Origin: Buddleja alternifolia
Taxonomy: Eukaryota > Streptophyta > Magnoliopsida > Lamiales > Scrophulariaceae
Assembly (NCBI GenBank): GCA_019426215.1
Contig: CM033394.1
Coordinates: 11,552,195 to 11,616,194 of the forward strand
Reading direction: 5' to 3'
DNA length: 64,000 bases
Shown: piece after piece, positions 12,690-25,950 of the stretch
How positions within the stretch are numbered: position 1 is the first letter of the stretch
Layout of the letters: each line of letters opens with the position of its first letter
The notes under the pieces: model-generated
Told to the model about the DNA's origin: nothing
What the model saw: only the letters and a program-made list of their open reading frames with translations
The model's database searches: none
Made by a program: the position numbers and the translations under genes

Positions 12690-14197
12690 TTTTTCCTCGT
12701 TTTCGGCTCATTTTTCTCCCTTTTTCGTCCATTTCTAGATTTTGACTTGAACATATAAATTGTAGATTTTCATATGAACTTTGTAACCACACAAGAATGG
12801 GATCATTTCAATGCCGATTGAAGAAATACGATAAAGCAAAAGCGCAACATTTGAGCATTTTCTTAAAAAAAAATGACTTTTTTTTATTTATGGCTCCGTT
12901 TTCTCTCTTTTTCGTTCATTTTTAGATTTTGGCTTGAACATATAAATTGTAGACTTTCATATAAACTTTGTAACGCCACAACAATGGGATCATTTCGATG
13001 TCCGGTTGAAAAATACGACAAAGCAGAAGAGCAACATTTGAGCATTTTCTTAAAGAAAATAATGACTTTTTCCTTATTTACGGCTCAATATTCTCCCTTT
13101 TCGTGCATTTTTATGTTTTGACTTAAACATATAAATTGTAGACTTTCATATAAACTTTGTAACGCCACAAGAGTGGGATCATTTTTATGCCCGGTTAAAT
13201 AAATACGATAAAGCAACATTTGAACATTTTTTAAAGAAAATAACGACTTTTTTCTTATTTCCGACTCAGTTTTCTCCATTTTTCAGACATTTTTAGGTTT
13301 CGACTTGAACGTATAAATTATAGACTTTTATATAAACTTTGTAACGTCACAATAATGGGATTATTTTGATGCCCGGTTGAAAAAATACAACAAAACAACA
13401 TTTGAGCAATATTTATATGAAAAAAATGACTTTTTCCTTGTTTTCGGGCTCATTTTTCTCCCTTTTTATTGCATTTTTAGGTTTCGACTAAACATATAAA
13501 CTGTAGATTTTCATATAAACTTTGTAACACCACAAGAATGGGATCATTTCGAATCCCGGTTGAAGAAATACGATAAAGCAATATTTGAGCATTTTTTTAA
13601 AGAAAATAATGATTTTTTTCTTGTTTCTGGCTCATTTTTCTCCCCTTTTCATGCACTTTTAGGTTTCGACTTGAACATATAAATTGTAGACTTTCATATA
13701 AACTTTGTAACGTCGCTAGGATGGGATCATTTTGATGCACGATTGAAGAAATACGACAAAACAACACTTGAGCATTATTTAAAAGAAAATAATGACTTTT
13801 TCCTTGTTTTCGACTCATTTTTCTCCCTTTTTTGTTCATTTTTAGGTTACGATTTGAACATATAAATTGTAAACTTTCAAATAAAATTTATAACGCCACA
13901 AAAATGAGATCATTTCGATGCCCGGTTTGAGAAATACGATAAAGCAACATTTGAGCATTTTTTTAAAAGAAAATAATGACTTTTTCCTTATTTCCTGCTC
14001 ATTTTTCTCCCTTTTCCGTGCAGTTTTAGGTTTCGACTTGAACATATAAATTATAGACTTTCATATAAACTTTGTAACGCCACAAAAAATAATGACTTTT
14101 TCCTTGTTTCCGGCTCATTTTTCTCCTTTTTTCGTGCATTTTTAGGTTTCGACATAACCTAGAAATGTATGAAAAAGGGAGAAAAAGGAGCCGAAAA
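12690..14197 (-). repeat. ~182-bp tandem repeat, inverted block
   Basis: Around eight units, period about 183 bp, in the opposite orientation to 11652-12275 (CGGCTCATTTTTCTCCC, then TTTGTAACGCCACAA, then AATGACTTTTTCC). At about 14153 the orientation flips back for a final 45-bp piece that ends ...GAGCCGAAAA, the left flank of the CACTA insertion. Minus-strand frames here are repeat shadows. Confidence 0.75.
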
Positions 14198-14840
14198 CAC
14201 TAAAAAAATTATGATTTTTTGTCACGATAGACTTTGTCACTATATATAGTAAAGTTGTCACTAATATTAACTAGTGACAACATTAGAGGTTGTCACTATA
14301 AGTGTTGTGGCTAAAAGCTTTAGTCACAACTACTATAAGTCGTCACTATAAACTCAGTGTTTTAGTGGCACATAAATGTCGTCACTATAACTCGGTGTTT
14401 TAGTGTCACGTAAATGTTGTCAGTGAAACTCAGCTTGTAGTTGCGCATAAATGTCGTCACTAGAACTCAGTGTTGTAGTTGCACATATATATCGTCACTA
14501 TAGCTCAGTTTTAGTTACACATAAATATTGTCACTGGAATATAGTGCTTTAGTTACACATAAATATCGTCACTAAAATACAATATCAGTCACGAAAATAA
14601 GTCTTATCACTAAAGATCATTAGTAATTGTGACAACTTTAACTATCACTACTTAAGTTTGTGTTTGTCACTAAAATTTTAGAGTCGTCACTATAAGATTA
14701 ATCTCTATTAATATTTACTAATTATAGAGTTTATAAATTAACAATTTTTGGATTATATAATGAAAACAAAAGTCTTCATTGTAGGTCATCTTTAGTGACA
14801 ATGTATATATTCAATTTAGTGACAAACATTTTCCAAGCAA
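14198..14840. repeat. CACTA 3' terminus and subterminal motif array
   Basis: The imperfect ~20-bp TIR is followed by more than a dozen GTCACTA / TAGTGAC words in both orientations, often in a GTCACTATAACTC-type phrase. In En/Spm elements such subterminal motifs bind the TNPA protein; here that is inferred from family knowledge and position. Confidence 0.8.
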
Positions 14841-14942
14841 TTATAAAAAAATGATTAATAATTAGATTTAATCAAATTAAAACACAAAAAACCAAAAGAA
14901 GAATTGTATATAAGAGTGCCTTAAATAAACACACTGGTTGGT

Positions 14943-16540
14943 TCAAATCACATTAGCCGGTGGATGAGTCTGACCAATGGTGCCCAAGTTTTGGATGATA
15001 GCAGGAAGTTGACTTTTGAGAATGGCTTGAACTTGGGCATTTACTTGAGCTTCTTGATTGTTGACTTGAGATTCCAATGACTCCAAATGTGATGCCATAT
15101 CTTTGTTTTCTTTTTTGAGTGACTCCAGAGCTTCTCTATCTTCTTCAATTCCTCGTTCTCCCGTTCTAATTCTTTATTTATTCTCTGGCCTCTTTTAGAA
15201 GGTGGCTTTAGGCCATCCCCACAACCACGTAACCGGTTTGATTTCTCTTCTCCAAACACCACTATGAATGCTTCATCTTCAGTCATGGGATTCTGACCAT
15301 CCTCAATTGGTTGACTCTGCAATCTCGTTAAATTCTCCTGCAAAAATTAATTTCAATTTAAATATCATGTATTACTAACATAATTTGATCAATTACATTA
15401 CATAAATTAGATAACTTACATGAGCTTCACGCGAAGCTTCATCTACCCAACCATTTTTCTTCACACTGTGTCGAGTTCTCCTCCAAGTATCTGTTCGTGT
15501 TGGCTCTTGCTCGGTTTCAGGATCACGCTGAATAAAAATTAGGATGAGTATAAAATTAAGCAATATTGAGTGTATGAAAATTTTCTAAATATTTTACCTC
15601 TTCGTAGCAGAACTGTGCAATAGATTTTGTCCAGCATGCGTGATTCATTGCCAATTTCTTTCGATTTTCCTTGTTTCTATTACTAACTTTCTGCATTTAT
15701 AAAATTATAAATTCTTATTAAATAAAAATAAGTGCAATGGACAAAGAGTTTATCTTCTTAAAATACCTTAAACTTATCGCTTTCGAAGTAGTTGATCAAT
15801 AACTCCCAATCTTCTGGAATTACTCCGCTAGGAGGCTGGTGCAATATATCTTCGTCATCTTTGTTGCAAATGTAGTACGGATGTAGCTTGTGTCGACGAC
15901 TTCGATATTGGCGGTTCATTTGTTGGTAAACTATGTCTTTGACTTTGAAATCTTCTTGAAGATTAAACTTTTGCTGCAATGTTCATGTGCAAAAGGAATC
16001 ATTAGTGCAAATTTCTATTCTAAAATTTAATATTAATTTCAAAGAGAAAAAGTATACATACTTTCATCGCCAACCACATCTTCTTCTTGTTTTCAGTGGG
16101 AATATCATTCCAATAGGCATATTGAAGGGGCGCATGTTGCTTAAGGACAACACAAATCTCGGTCTTGACCTCTTTAGCATTGTGACCAACAATTCGTTGT
16201 CGGTGTGGGTGAATAGTCACCTCGAGCTTCTCTCCCTTGCGCCTTTTCTTTTCAACTGAAATACCTGTTGTTATCCCTCTTTTCCTCGTGGCAGATGTTC
16301 CTGAACAAAAAGTAATTAACCATGTAGTTGTTCTCTATATACTTAAATTGCTCAAATTAATTGACTAGTATTAAATAGCAAAATTCAAACAACTAAAAGT
16401 TATATACAAAATAAAATTTAAAATATTTTACAACCTTCAATATTGTTATCAATTTGTGAATCAGTGAATTCTGCTTCTTGTTCTTGAATATCCTGTCCCG
16501 CTTGAGTTTGTCTACGCCTACATTGGTTGCGAGTAGTCAT
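14943..16540 (-). CDS. TNPA-like CACTA protein (Transposase_24 / Ptta type), six exons
   Basis: Minus-strand exons that splice in phase with GT-AG borders: 16540-16435, 16300-16062, 15973-15767, 15690-15598, 15527-15420 and 15337-14943. The start is MTTRNQCRRRQTQAGQ. The core has EVTIHPHRQRIVG, then YWNDIPTENKKKMWLAMK and FNLQEDF..., the pattern of the plant Ptta/En/Spm Transposase_24 family. Next come a Trp-rich stretch and a C-terminal coiled coil (ELERENEELK... then SLKKENKDMASHLESLE). Near 15141-15165 one base is missing relative to the coiled-coil frame. Exon 6 is 395 nt where 396 would restore a protein of about 382 residues ending at TGA 14943-14945. In the family this protein binds subterminal motifs and helps transposition. 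The family call is from pattern memory; the exon borders are read from sequence. Confidence 0.75.
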
Positions 16541-16975
16541 GTCTAAAACTACCTCAAAAATAACATCCTCTGTCAGTAAACGAAAACTAAAAGAAAGTTC
16601 TATAGTTCACACAAAAGCACATAATTCTAAGTTCTTGTGAAGACGCGCACAGACACAACGTTTCTTGACATTAAAGTCACATGGAGATTATGGACAAATG
16701 GCTTACATGCACGAGTACACTTGCTCCATGAAGAACACATAATCAATATCTTCCTCTATACTAGTATATTATATATTATCTATATCTATATATATATATA
16801 TATGCATATAAACGAAATAATAGTAATAAATAACAAAGCATCTATTCCCGTTGCATTGTACAGCAGTTCTTGACAATAAATAGCTAGCTTGCATTGCTAT
16901 TAATTATTTATTTCATTATGCAATTGCATATAAAAAAAATCACGAGGAAATTGAAGGTTTCAACCTTTGTTTGGC

Positions 16976-17007
<32 letters not shown>

Positions 17008-19198
17008 CACCGTGAACCAGGTACAGGAGACATTATTTTTTTGGCTAATTGATCTTTTTTTGGCTAAGTATGCATACATGCGTACATTGATTGAAAGTGC
17101 GTTTCTATTTGTTTTAAGATCAGAAATGAGATATACATACATTCATCTAATAACGAACTAAACATTATTTTATTTTAATATTATACTTGAGACTTTCTCA
17201 CATATGATGTATTTAAGGCGGTCTAGACCAAGTGTAAATCAAATCAGATGAGTTTAAGTCTTTGAGCTATAGGTTAACAATATAATGTAAATCCTCAATT
17301 TCGTAACATTGACACCTCTAGTCACCAAATCTCAATTTTATTATCAATGTGTATTTTAACATTAACTTAGCTAGTAATGTACATAAATAAAAGATAGCAA
17401 TCAAAAATCTAAAAAACTAGGCAATTCAAAATTCAGACACCTCGACTAATTCCAAACATAAACAATGAAAAACAATAAAATCAACTATTTAGACTCACTA
17501 GTAATGTATGTTTGACGATGGCGATTTGCTGTGTGCGAAGGATTCGGTTTGACGGCTGCTATTCGGGTTTGACGGGAGCGATTTGTTGTAAAACTATTTT
17601 GGGGTTTTTTTGCTTTGCTGAAGTGGGAGAGGGGTTTTTGGTTTGCCTCTTCACTTGGACAAAAAAAAATTTAGTTCCCGCTTCCAAAATAAAAGTTGAC
17701 AATTTAATATTTTATTAGTATTATTACTTTATTATTTTAATAGTAAAAAAGATGATTAAGTCTTCCGCAAATTATGTTGCTTTTCTTTTCTTTTCTTTTT
17801 TATTTTATTTGTTAGTAATTAACAAATATTTGTGTTACACCGGGACCAACAAAATCATATCACTTAAATCATCATATAGAGTATCTGTTTCAAATCATAT
17901 AAAAGTAGATAGATTTAGAAAATATATCTAAACAAAGAGTTAAAATTGATACTTGACCTTGTTGATAAAGAAAATATTGGATATTCTGTACTTGACCTTT
18001 TTGATATACAACATAAGATTTCATGTGCCAATGACACATATGAGATATAATTTTGGCGATTATAATAAAAGGAATAAACTATAAATATATATAATTTACA
18101 AAATAAAATTTATGGGTATGAAAAGTCAGACAAATAAAAAAGTTGAGCGAAATAATTTGGTGATCTATGAATGAGTAATACGATATAATGTGCTGAATAA
18201 TCAAGTACATAGCATATATCTTCTTAAAACCCCAAAAGAAAGTGCAATTTATTAGAAGAGAGAATATAATGTATATAAAATAATAGGACAAATGTCACTT
18301 ATAGACCCTAAAGCATTCAAAGTTAGAGAAAAATTTGTTGCTGAATCCGACAGCTGTGCGCGTTTTCACGAGAAAATTCATAACTCATTGTAAAAAACTC
18401 GGATTTATGAACCGTTTTATTTATGAACAGCTGTCTGCACAGTCGAAAAACTCCAAAAAAGGACCAAAAAACTTAATTTTACTTATAATCATATAATATA
18501 CTTGTTATTTGATATATATGCATCTCCAACATGAATAATTCTAATCCATACTTTAATCCTAATCTAAAATGGATAATTAGCTATAAAAATGAAACTTAAA
18601 TCTAATTGAAAGCTATTATATTGAAATGAATTACCCACTTTGTTGAAAGTTGAAAAAGAAAGTTGTACACCACTTTGTCAACATCAAATTGAAAGCTAAT
18701 CAAGAAAAAGAAAGAAAGTTGAAAAAGAAAGAAAGTTGTACGCCACTTTGTCTTCCTTTTTTCTCTTTTTTTTTATTTGTTAGTAATTAACAAAAGAAAG
18801 AAAGTTGAAAAAGCTTTCAGACATTGGTGACCTCTTCAGCATTCAACGGTTTTAATTCCAATGGCTACAATTAAATTTTAAATAATTTATTATTATTTAT
18901 ATATTAATATCAAATAATTTCATTTACTATATCTTTGTAATGTCAAGAGTCGTGTGTCTTTTCTTTGTACCCTAAAGTTGTTTCCTTATCTCGATGAAAG
19001 ATCTTGGGCAGATCTTGTTTTCCTCTTTTATTACTATTTTTTTACCTAATAAGCTAAAGTTAGTGAGGATCAGAGTATAATTAAGGTTAATTAAAGTTAG
19101 TGAGGATCAAAATCGAACAATCTCTTCCTCCACCAAACCCTACAAAGAATTTTCAAAGTATAAACAGGGGATATTTGTGAGGATCATCTTCCACAACC
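16541..19198. other. CACTA interior without a recognised gene
   Basis: AT-rich, including (TA)n near 16790 and a (GT)n(TA)n microsatellite near 16978-17006. A small GC-richer patch at 17510-17680 has an unrecognised 68-residue plus frame. ATTTGTTAGTAATTAACAAA occurs twice (about 17806 and 18776), as do GAAAGAAAGTTG phrases at 18650-18810. Sequence from roughly 18830 leads into the F-box gene and may be its captured promoter. No transposon gene is seen here. Confidence 0.5.
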
Positions 19199-21994
19199 AT
19201 GGAACGAGGTACAATTTCTAATAATGGATTTAGTTTCCTTTGTGAGGATATAATTTTTCATGTTATGGGAAGGTTATCAAGGGATGCATGCATTGTGGAG
19301 GCAGCCCGATTGGGTCTTTTATCAAAATATTTTCAACATTGTTGGTATTCCATCCCTACTCTTTTATTCGATATTAACCGTTTCGAACAAAGGGGTTATC
19401 ATGGTTTAGATTTTATTCATTTTGTTAATCGCACTATACTTGAACATAATGAAAGTGTGGTTGAAACCTTGAGCTTAGAGTTACCAATGGGGGCCGAGGC
19501 ATTGCATTGGATAAGGCAAGAGTGGGTCGCGTTTGGAATAGATCATTCTGTGCGTATACTGAAATTAGTCGGCCAGTTGTCCACTTCACTCCCTAACGGC
19601 CTGTTTTTATCACAAACTCTTGTTCAGTTAAAATTATATCTACCGAACTACATTGTTAGGTGGGAAGATAGATATAATTTACGAAATTTAAAAAGACTCA
19701 TATTGAAGCACATTGTGCTGTATGATAACACATTTTCTTCCCACCTTGGAAAATGGTGTCCCGAGTTGAATGATTTGCAGTTATTCAACTGTGATTTTAG
19801 AGGACTAACAGAATTTGAGGCATATTTGCCTTCTGTAAAAATATTCAAGATGGCATTCAATCGGGCCCAAGGAAATGTGAATATAAAAGTACATTGTAGA
19901 TGTCCTTATTATTTTATTGAAACAAGACGAACAGGGCCGAGGCAAGTATTGGGGCCGTTATTTGCATCATTACATGATACTTGCTCGACATATCGACTAC
20001 TTCGAGAGGTTGTAAAAATGACGAAAGAATTGTTGTCCAGCGAATGAGCACGTGTCCTGGTTGATTTTGTTAGGGTATATCTATCTATCATTGTTTGAAT
20101 TGCAAAACACGCCCAAACTGGTCGTGGTAAATAAAGTGGAATAGTCCGGGTTGTCGAACCTCAAGGACCACTTAAACCCTAAAATATTATGAAAGTAAGA
20201 TATAAGAAACAAGATGTCGAAATGATAGCTATGGAAGAGAGCAACTAAGACACATGTGTTCCTTCACTATAAACATGTTCTCATTTATTGAATGTTGCTT
20301 TGGTGGAAAAAACCTTAAATAATTACTACGATATCTCGGCTGTAATAATCCTATAATTAATTGATGGTTCTCTAAATATGTCTACGAATCTAACCAACAA
20401 CAGGTTCTAGTCCGACCCGGGAATCTCTACCTATCTCTAGGGGCAATTCCCTATTTTTTACATGTGATATCCTCTTTGCACCTTAAATTACCTTCTCTCA
20501 CGAATAATTTAAGCAATAAATCATGTATTAAGCATATGATGCATTCAAACAAGATCGTATGAAAAACACAATTTATAACTCAATTATCATAATTTACCAT
20601 CGTTCTTTCATCAGGAACTTAAATTAAGTAGACAAAAACAAATCTAAATCTAAGAAACTCCCTCGTATTTTTTTATACTTCGATCTTCATCTCTTCCATG
20701 CTTCTTGTACTTGATAATCTTCATAACTAATCTAAGGATGATGAAGATGATGATAGGATGTGTTTATCAATGGGGAATCAAGTGTGTTTGTAGGATGGAA
20801 ACAAAAAATACCTACCAAGAACATGTCCTTCCATTCTCTTTTCTTTCCACCTACCATTCTCTTGCTTTCCATCGATCACTTTCCTCCTACCAAGAATGTG
20901 AACTACCATTCTCTTCCTTTCCATCTTGTGAACTACCATTCTCTTGTTTTCCATACGAGCTGCCACTTTCGAGCGCAGAGATAGTGTTTTATTCATAAAA
21001 TTCTCCACAGATCTTAGAAATGCTTCAAGTCCCCGACGATACGACATACATCTACAACTTTTGCCACTTCATCCAATTTGTCTAAATATATCAAAATGAC
21101 GCAATGTGGAGGTTGTTTCTAATTTGGCGCCCAGGTGTGCGGAATGGTACTAAAATATGATTTTGGTCCCTTGTTTGGTCGTGGAGGTGTGATCTTGGCC
21201 TAAACTTGTTTTTAGTTTTTCAGGTTCTTATATCTATCTATCACTTAATGCACGAATTAAATGCACATGTGGAAAGAATCAAGCGATAAATGAACCTAAA
21301 ACATAAACGGAAAGGGGCTTAAAAACACGTAAAAACGACTCCTATCAGCTTTTAAGAAGTTGTTTGATTTCCTTTTTTTTTAAAATTGTTTGTTTAAAGG
21401 TTGGCACGTGTGGAGTCTCTACATCGCATTATGACAAGGTACTTTTTTGTTAATATGCACCGCCTAGAGATCAGGTGTTCGAAGCTGGTTGACAATCTTG
21501 CTATCACATTGGTGCTCATCAGTAGATGTACATGCTTGAATGAGCTTAAAGTCGATTTGATGGTAATATTTTAAGTTTTATGGTTTGTTGCTTATTAGTT
21601 ATTACATGGTTTATTAAACACGTTTTTTGTTTGGGTTTCTAAAATAAAATTGTAATTGACTTAACATGTGTAGGGTGCACCATGGGAAAACGCAGGCATT
21701 AGTGTATCCAACTACGTAAAGGACTGGAAGTTGCAAGCAATGGGATTGGAAGCATTGAATGAGGTCACGATCTTCAACTTCTCGGGTTCTGATTGTGAGC
21801 TAAGCTACATTCTGTACGTGTTGTCGCAAGCAACTGAGTTGGGTACACTAAATATCTACTGTGTTAATCAATTTTTTGATGATCCAATTGGTGTGTATAA
21901 GAGGGCATCAATTAGAGCGTATGAGGCTACCATGTCAAACAATGTGCAAATTCATTTCATAAAAGGGGCTTACCCTAGAATAAGAGGAGAATGA
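19199..21994 (+). CDS. F-box/LRR (FBD-like) gene copy carried inside the CACTA element
   Basis: Exon 1 (ATG 19199) opens with a diverged F-box, LCEDIIFHVMGRLSRDA, then LLSKYFQHCWYSIPTLLFDI, and continues as leucine-rich repeats (LRNLKRLILKHIVLYDN, CPELNDLQLFNCDF), matching the plant F-box/LRR layout of SCF ubiquitin-ligase substrate receptors. The open frame stops at TGA 20045-20047. Reading on gives ARVLVDFVR before a GTATAT donor-like site, and after a solo LTR the gene resumes as LARVESLHRIMTRYFF near 21400-21562. A GT-AG intron (21563-21673, phase 0) leads to the last exon 21674-21994, ending GAYPRIRGE. It is on the strand opposite both transposon genes. No clean phase joins exons 1 and 2, so it is either a damaged copy or uses an unrecognised splice; a truncated 282-residue protein could still be made. 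Confidence 0.7.
20092..21347 (-). mobile_element. Solo LTR of the TGATAGGAG family inside the F-box gene
   Basis: On the minus strand it starts TGATAGGAGTCGTTTTTACG and ends ...CAATTCAAACA, and it shares its start, end and several inner phrases with the LTR at 3172-4776. It is ~1.26 kb, about 350 bp shorter than that relative. No PPT, PBS or second LTR adjoins it. The 5-bp flanks (ATCAT and GCTTT) do not match, so the insertion history is unclear. It lies between the first two F-box exons, followed by a T-rich tract that looks like the original intron end. Confidence 0.7.
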
Positions 21995-22170
21995 AACTGT
22001 TTAGACAATCTCTCGAAAAAGAAAATACGATGGTATTCATTTTCACACAAGTCATTAGACGTAATACCCACAAGGCCACAATCCACAAAATTAAAATACG
22101 CATAAGAAAAGGACAACATGAGAGTACTTTCAAGGTTCAAATTTTTAATCAACAAAGCAAGTGCAAATGA

Positions 22171-25100
22171 TCAAGTAGTAGAGTAGCTACTACAATCATC
22201 CTCGCTGTCATCAGCATTTTCTTCATCATCTTCTTCGTTGGCATTTTCATCTTCATCTTCTTCGTCATATTCAGCCAATGTGCAATCTTCATCTTCGTCT
22301 TCATCTCGAATATCAACAAATATGTCAACATGCTCTTCCTCAGGTATCACTCCATTTGAATTGATGGTTATAGGTGGGATATCATTCCTATGCCAATCTA
22401 TATGATCACTAGTAAAGTCCTGCATTTCAACTGTATTATGCAGATCATTTTGTTGGCATGATTCATTAGTAAATACACATTCATCTGCTTTGCTCTCAAG
22501 TACAATCCATGAGCTTCGACCTTGTGCTTCAATTACAATTTTCCAGTCATTGCCTAATTTGATGTCATTAACATAGAACACTTGTTGTGCTTGAGATGCT
22601 AACACATATGGCTCATTGGTATTCCATGGCTTTGATGTGTTAATGCTCGTGTAGTTGTACTTGTCTTTCTGGACTGACTTACCCTCAAACCAATCACACT
22701 TAAACAACACCACGTGATGGTTTCCCAAATAATCCAGTTGAATTATATCTGTCAAAACACCATAATAATCTCGAAATCCTGATTCCTCCTCAACTTTGAC
22801 AACCACACCAGAATTTTGAGTTTTCTTATTCATCTCACGTTGCTTAGTGTGAAACCTTAAACCATTGACAATACAACCCTCATAATGAGTTACCCATTTG
22901 TCGGGGCCGTATGCTAAGTGTAAGAGATCCTCAGTAACAAGTGAAGTTTCTTCACTTGACGCCACTTCAATCTATTAGTGGAATTTGAGTCAATGAATGA
23001 TCAATCAAATTAAACAATGTGAAGCACTTTTTTTGTAAAATAAGACTTACACGTCGTTCAAGCCATTTAGCAAAAAATTCCTCGTGATTCTTTTCCACAT
23101 TTCTGCAACCATTTTGTTTAAGTTCTTCCTCATGTTCACTAAATTACAAAATATATTTAATTCAAATAATTGGACAATACAAAAATCAAATATAATACTT
23201 AAAGTGCGAACAAAAACATAGTTACAATAATGCAATACCATAGTACCTCATGAATGTCAATACTTCGTCACAATTCTTCAACACATATGAATGAACCTGT
23301 TTCCACGATTTTTCATCAAGATAATCATAGACACCTTTCCCTACAAGATGTGAGTTTTTAGAAAACACAGACAATCTTTCTCGCGATCTGTCTCTATGCC
23401 TTTCATAATTACGTTCTGCTTTGTTGAATTGTGTCTCAATATCGTTCAAGTACATCGAGCAGAAAGTTAAACACTCTTCAGCAATATAACCCTCAGCCAT
23501 TGATCCTTCTGGAAAAGCCTTATTACCAACGTATTGCTTTAGTTTGTATAAGTACCTGTAGAGCATGTTTGACTTAACTCATAAAAAGAAGGAAACATTG
23601 AAAAAAATATATAGCTACATAATATCTTACTGACATTAAAATATATCTTACCTTTCAATAGGATACATCCATCGATATTGTACAGGCCCTCCTAACATTG
23701 CCTCTCGTACCAGATGAATAGGTAAATGCATCATGATATCAAAGAATGCTGGTGGAAAAATTCTTTCTAACTTGCACAACGTCAAAGCAATTTGATCCTC
23801 AAGATGTTCCAGTTCAACTGTATTCAATGCCTTTGAACATAATTTTCTAAAGAAATCGCTAACTCCATGTAATGCCTCACACACATTATCGTTCAACAAC
23901 CCACGTATTGAAAGTGGTAGCAACTGTTGTAAGATAGCATGACAATCATGGTTTTCATTCCTATAAGCCGACAATTCTTAGTATCAACACGCTTTGACAA
24001 ACTTGCAGCATAATCATCTGGATACTTCACTGAGGCTAAAAATGAGCACACCTTTCTTTTTTCAGTAGTAGATAATGTATAGCATGCAGGGGGCACTAAA
24101 TAAGAATTCCCAACGACTTTTGGGTGTAATTCATGCCTGATACCCAATAATTGCAAATCAAATTGAGCCCTGATATTATCCTTGGTTTTTCCATCAATGT
24201 CCAATAATGTGCCTAGAATATTATCACATACATTCTTCTCTATGTGCATCACATCTAGGTTATGTCTCAACTTTAGAGTCCTCCAATATGACAACCTAAA
24301 AAATATGCTACACTTTCTCCAGTTCAATTCACTATCACGTTTTCTCTTCTTCGGTTGTGTCTTTCCAAACGAAACTGGACGAACATAACTTAGTTGTTCT
24401 AACACATCATCCCCCGTTAAAGGAACTGGTTTATCTCTATTTTCTTTCTGACCATCAAAAGCACTTTTCAGACTACGCCATTTGTGATGGCGCTTCAAAA
24501 AACGACGATGACCCATATAGGATATCTTTTTTCCATTTTTTAACCAAAAGCTACACGTTTTCTGGTTACATACAGGACATGCCAAATACCCCTTTGTACT
24601 CCATCCTGATATTATCCCATATGCTGGTAAGTCATTTATAGTCCACAAAATTGCTGCACGTAGACTAAAATTAGTACCAGTTGAGGCATCATAAGTTTCA
24701 ATACCATGATCCCATAAATCTTTTAACTCATCAATCAATGGTTCCAAAAAAACATCTATGTCATTTCCAGGAGACGATGGACCTGGAATAAGCATTGACA
24801 AAATGAAGAAAGGAGCTTTCAAACATTTCCATGGTGGTAGATTGTATGGCAAAAGAATCACCGGCCATGTACTGTGAGATAAGCTCATATTCGAAAATGG
24901 GTTAAAACCATCGGTTGCCAACCCAAGTCTAACATTACGAGGGTCTTGAGCAAATGATTTATGCATATGGTCAAATTCTTTCCATTCTTGAGCATCAGCA
25001 GGATGCCTTAAAAATCCATCATCTTCATGTTTTTCCTTATGCCACCTCATATCTTCCGCTGTTTTCTTGGATATAAATAACCTTTGCAATCTTGGCTTCA

Positions 25101-25950
25101 AAGGAAAATAACGTAAAATCTTTTTACACTTCCTTTTGCCGTTGGTATCAGTGTCAACCTCACTACTTTTATATCGAGATGTTGAACATTTGGGACACTT
25201 TTCTTCTTTTTCATATTCCTTCCTATATAGAACACAGTCGTTCACACATGCGTGGATTTTCTCATAGTGTAAACCAAGATCTTTAATCATCGTTTTAACC
25301 TCATAATATGAGGAAGGAAGTGTCTCACCATTAGGAAGTGCCTTCTTCAAAACTTGGAGCAACATGGAAAATGATTTGTTGCTCCATCTACTAAGAATCT
25401 TTATGTGCATTAGTGTTACGATAAATGACAACTTGGTGAAATTTTCACAACCTAGATATAATTTCTTATCAGCATCAGCCAGTAATCTCATAAATTTATC
25501 AGATTCCCACTTCGGCACTGCATTTTCATTTCTCATAGCCTCCTCTTCTCTCCAAGCATTTGTTGTTGATGCTGCATAACAATCTTCTAGCATACTCTGC
25601 ATATCAGCATAATCATTCTGATCCCTTTGACTATCATTGTTGTTCACTTCATCGAACTCAAGTTGATCATTATCTTCCTCTTCATCAGAATCAAATCCTT
25701 CATCATTGGACTCATCAAGTTCTTCACCATGAAGCACCCACGTAACATAATTTTGAATTATTCCATATTCAAGTAAATCAGCTTCTACATCATCTCGATT
25801 TTGGAGATAAACATTATTGCATTTCTTACAAGGACACCTAATCTTTTTCCCTGGTTCAGTTGAAGAATATGCAAAATCCAGGAACTCCTGAACTCCATTT
25901 TCATACTCGGGTCGTGTTCTATCCTCAAGCATCATCCAACTTCTATCCAT
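22171..25950 (-). CDS. TNP2-type CACTA transposase with DUF4218- and DUF4216-like parts (frameshifted)
   Basis: Four exons: 25950-23652, 23555-23247, 23138-23051 and 22971-22171, with GT-AG borders. The start is ATG 25948-25950 (MDRSWMM); the longer upstream frame is chance. Order of parts: a transposase-associated N-terminus (GVQEFLDFAYSS, CPCKKCNN); an acidic linker; the TNP2 core (PSSPGNDIDVFLEPLIDEL, then CPVCNQKT); a DUF4218-like region (LLPLSIRGLL, PIHLVREAMLGGPVQYRW); a DUF4216-like region (DYYGVLTDIIQLDY, FKCDWFEGK); and a Glu/Asp-rich tail. In the GMK...HDCHA stretch near 23950-23960 one base is missing. Exon 1 is 2299 nt where 2300 would keep phase and give about 1165 residues. The protein would cut and join the CACTA ends in the nucleus. 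As written it is truncated; a sequencing error is possible. Confidence 0.85.

Noticed and set aside
11652..14150. CRISPR-like array
   Set aside because: Units are ~182 bp throughout with no unique spacers, in a plant nuclear context; it is a tandem repeat.
20087..21352. 5-bp target duplication for the solo LTR in the F-box gene
   Set aside because: The flanks are ATCAT and GCTTT and do not match; shared TTGTTTGA near both ends could not be made into a consistent boundary.
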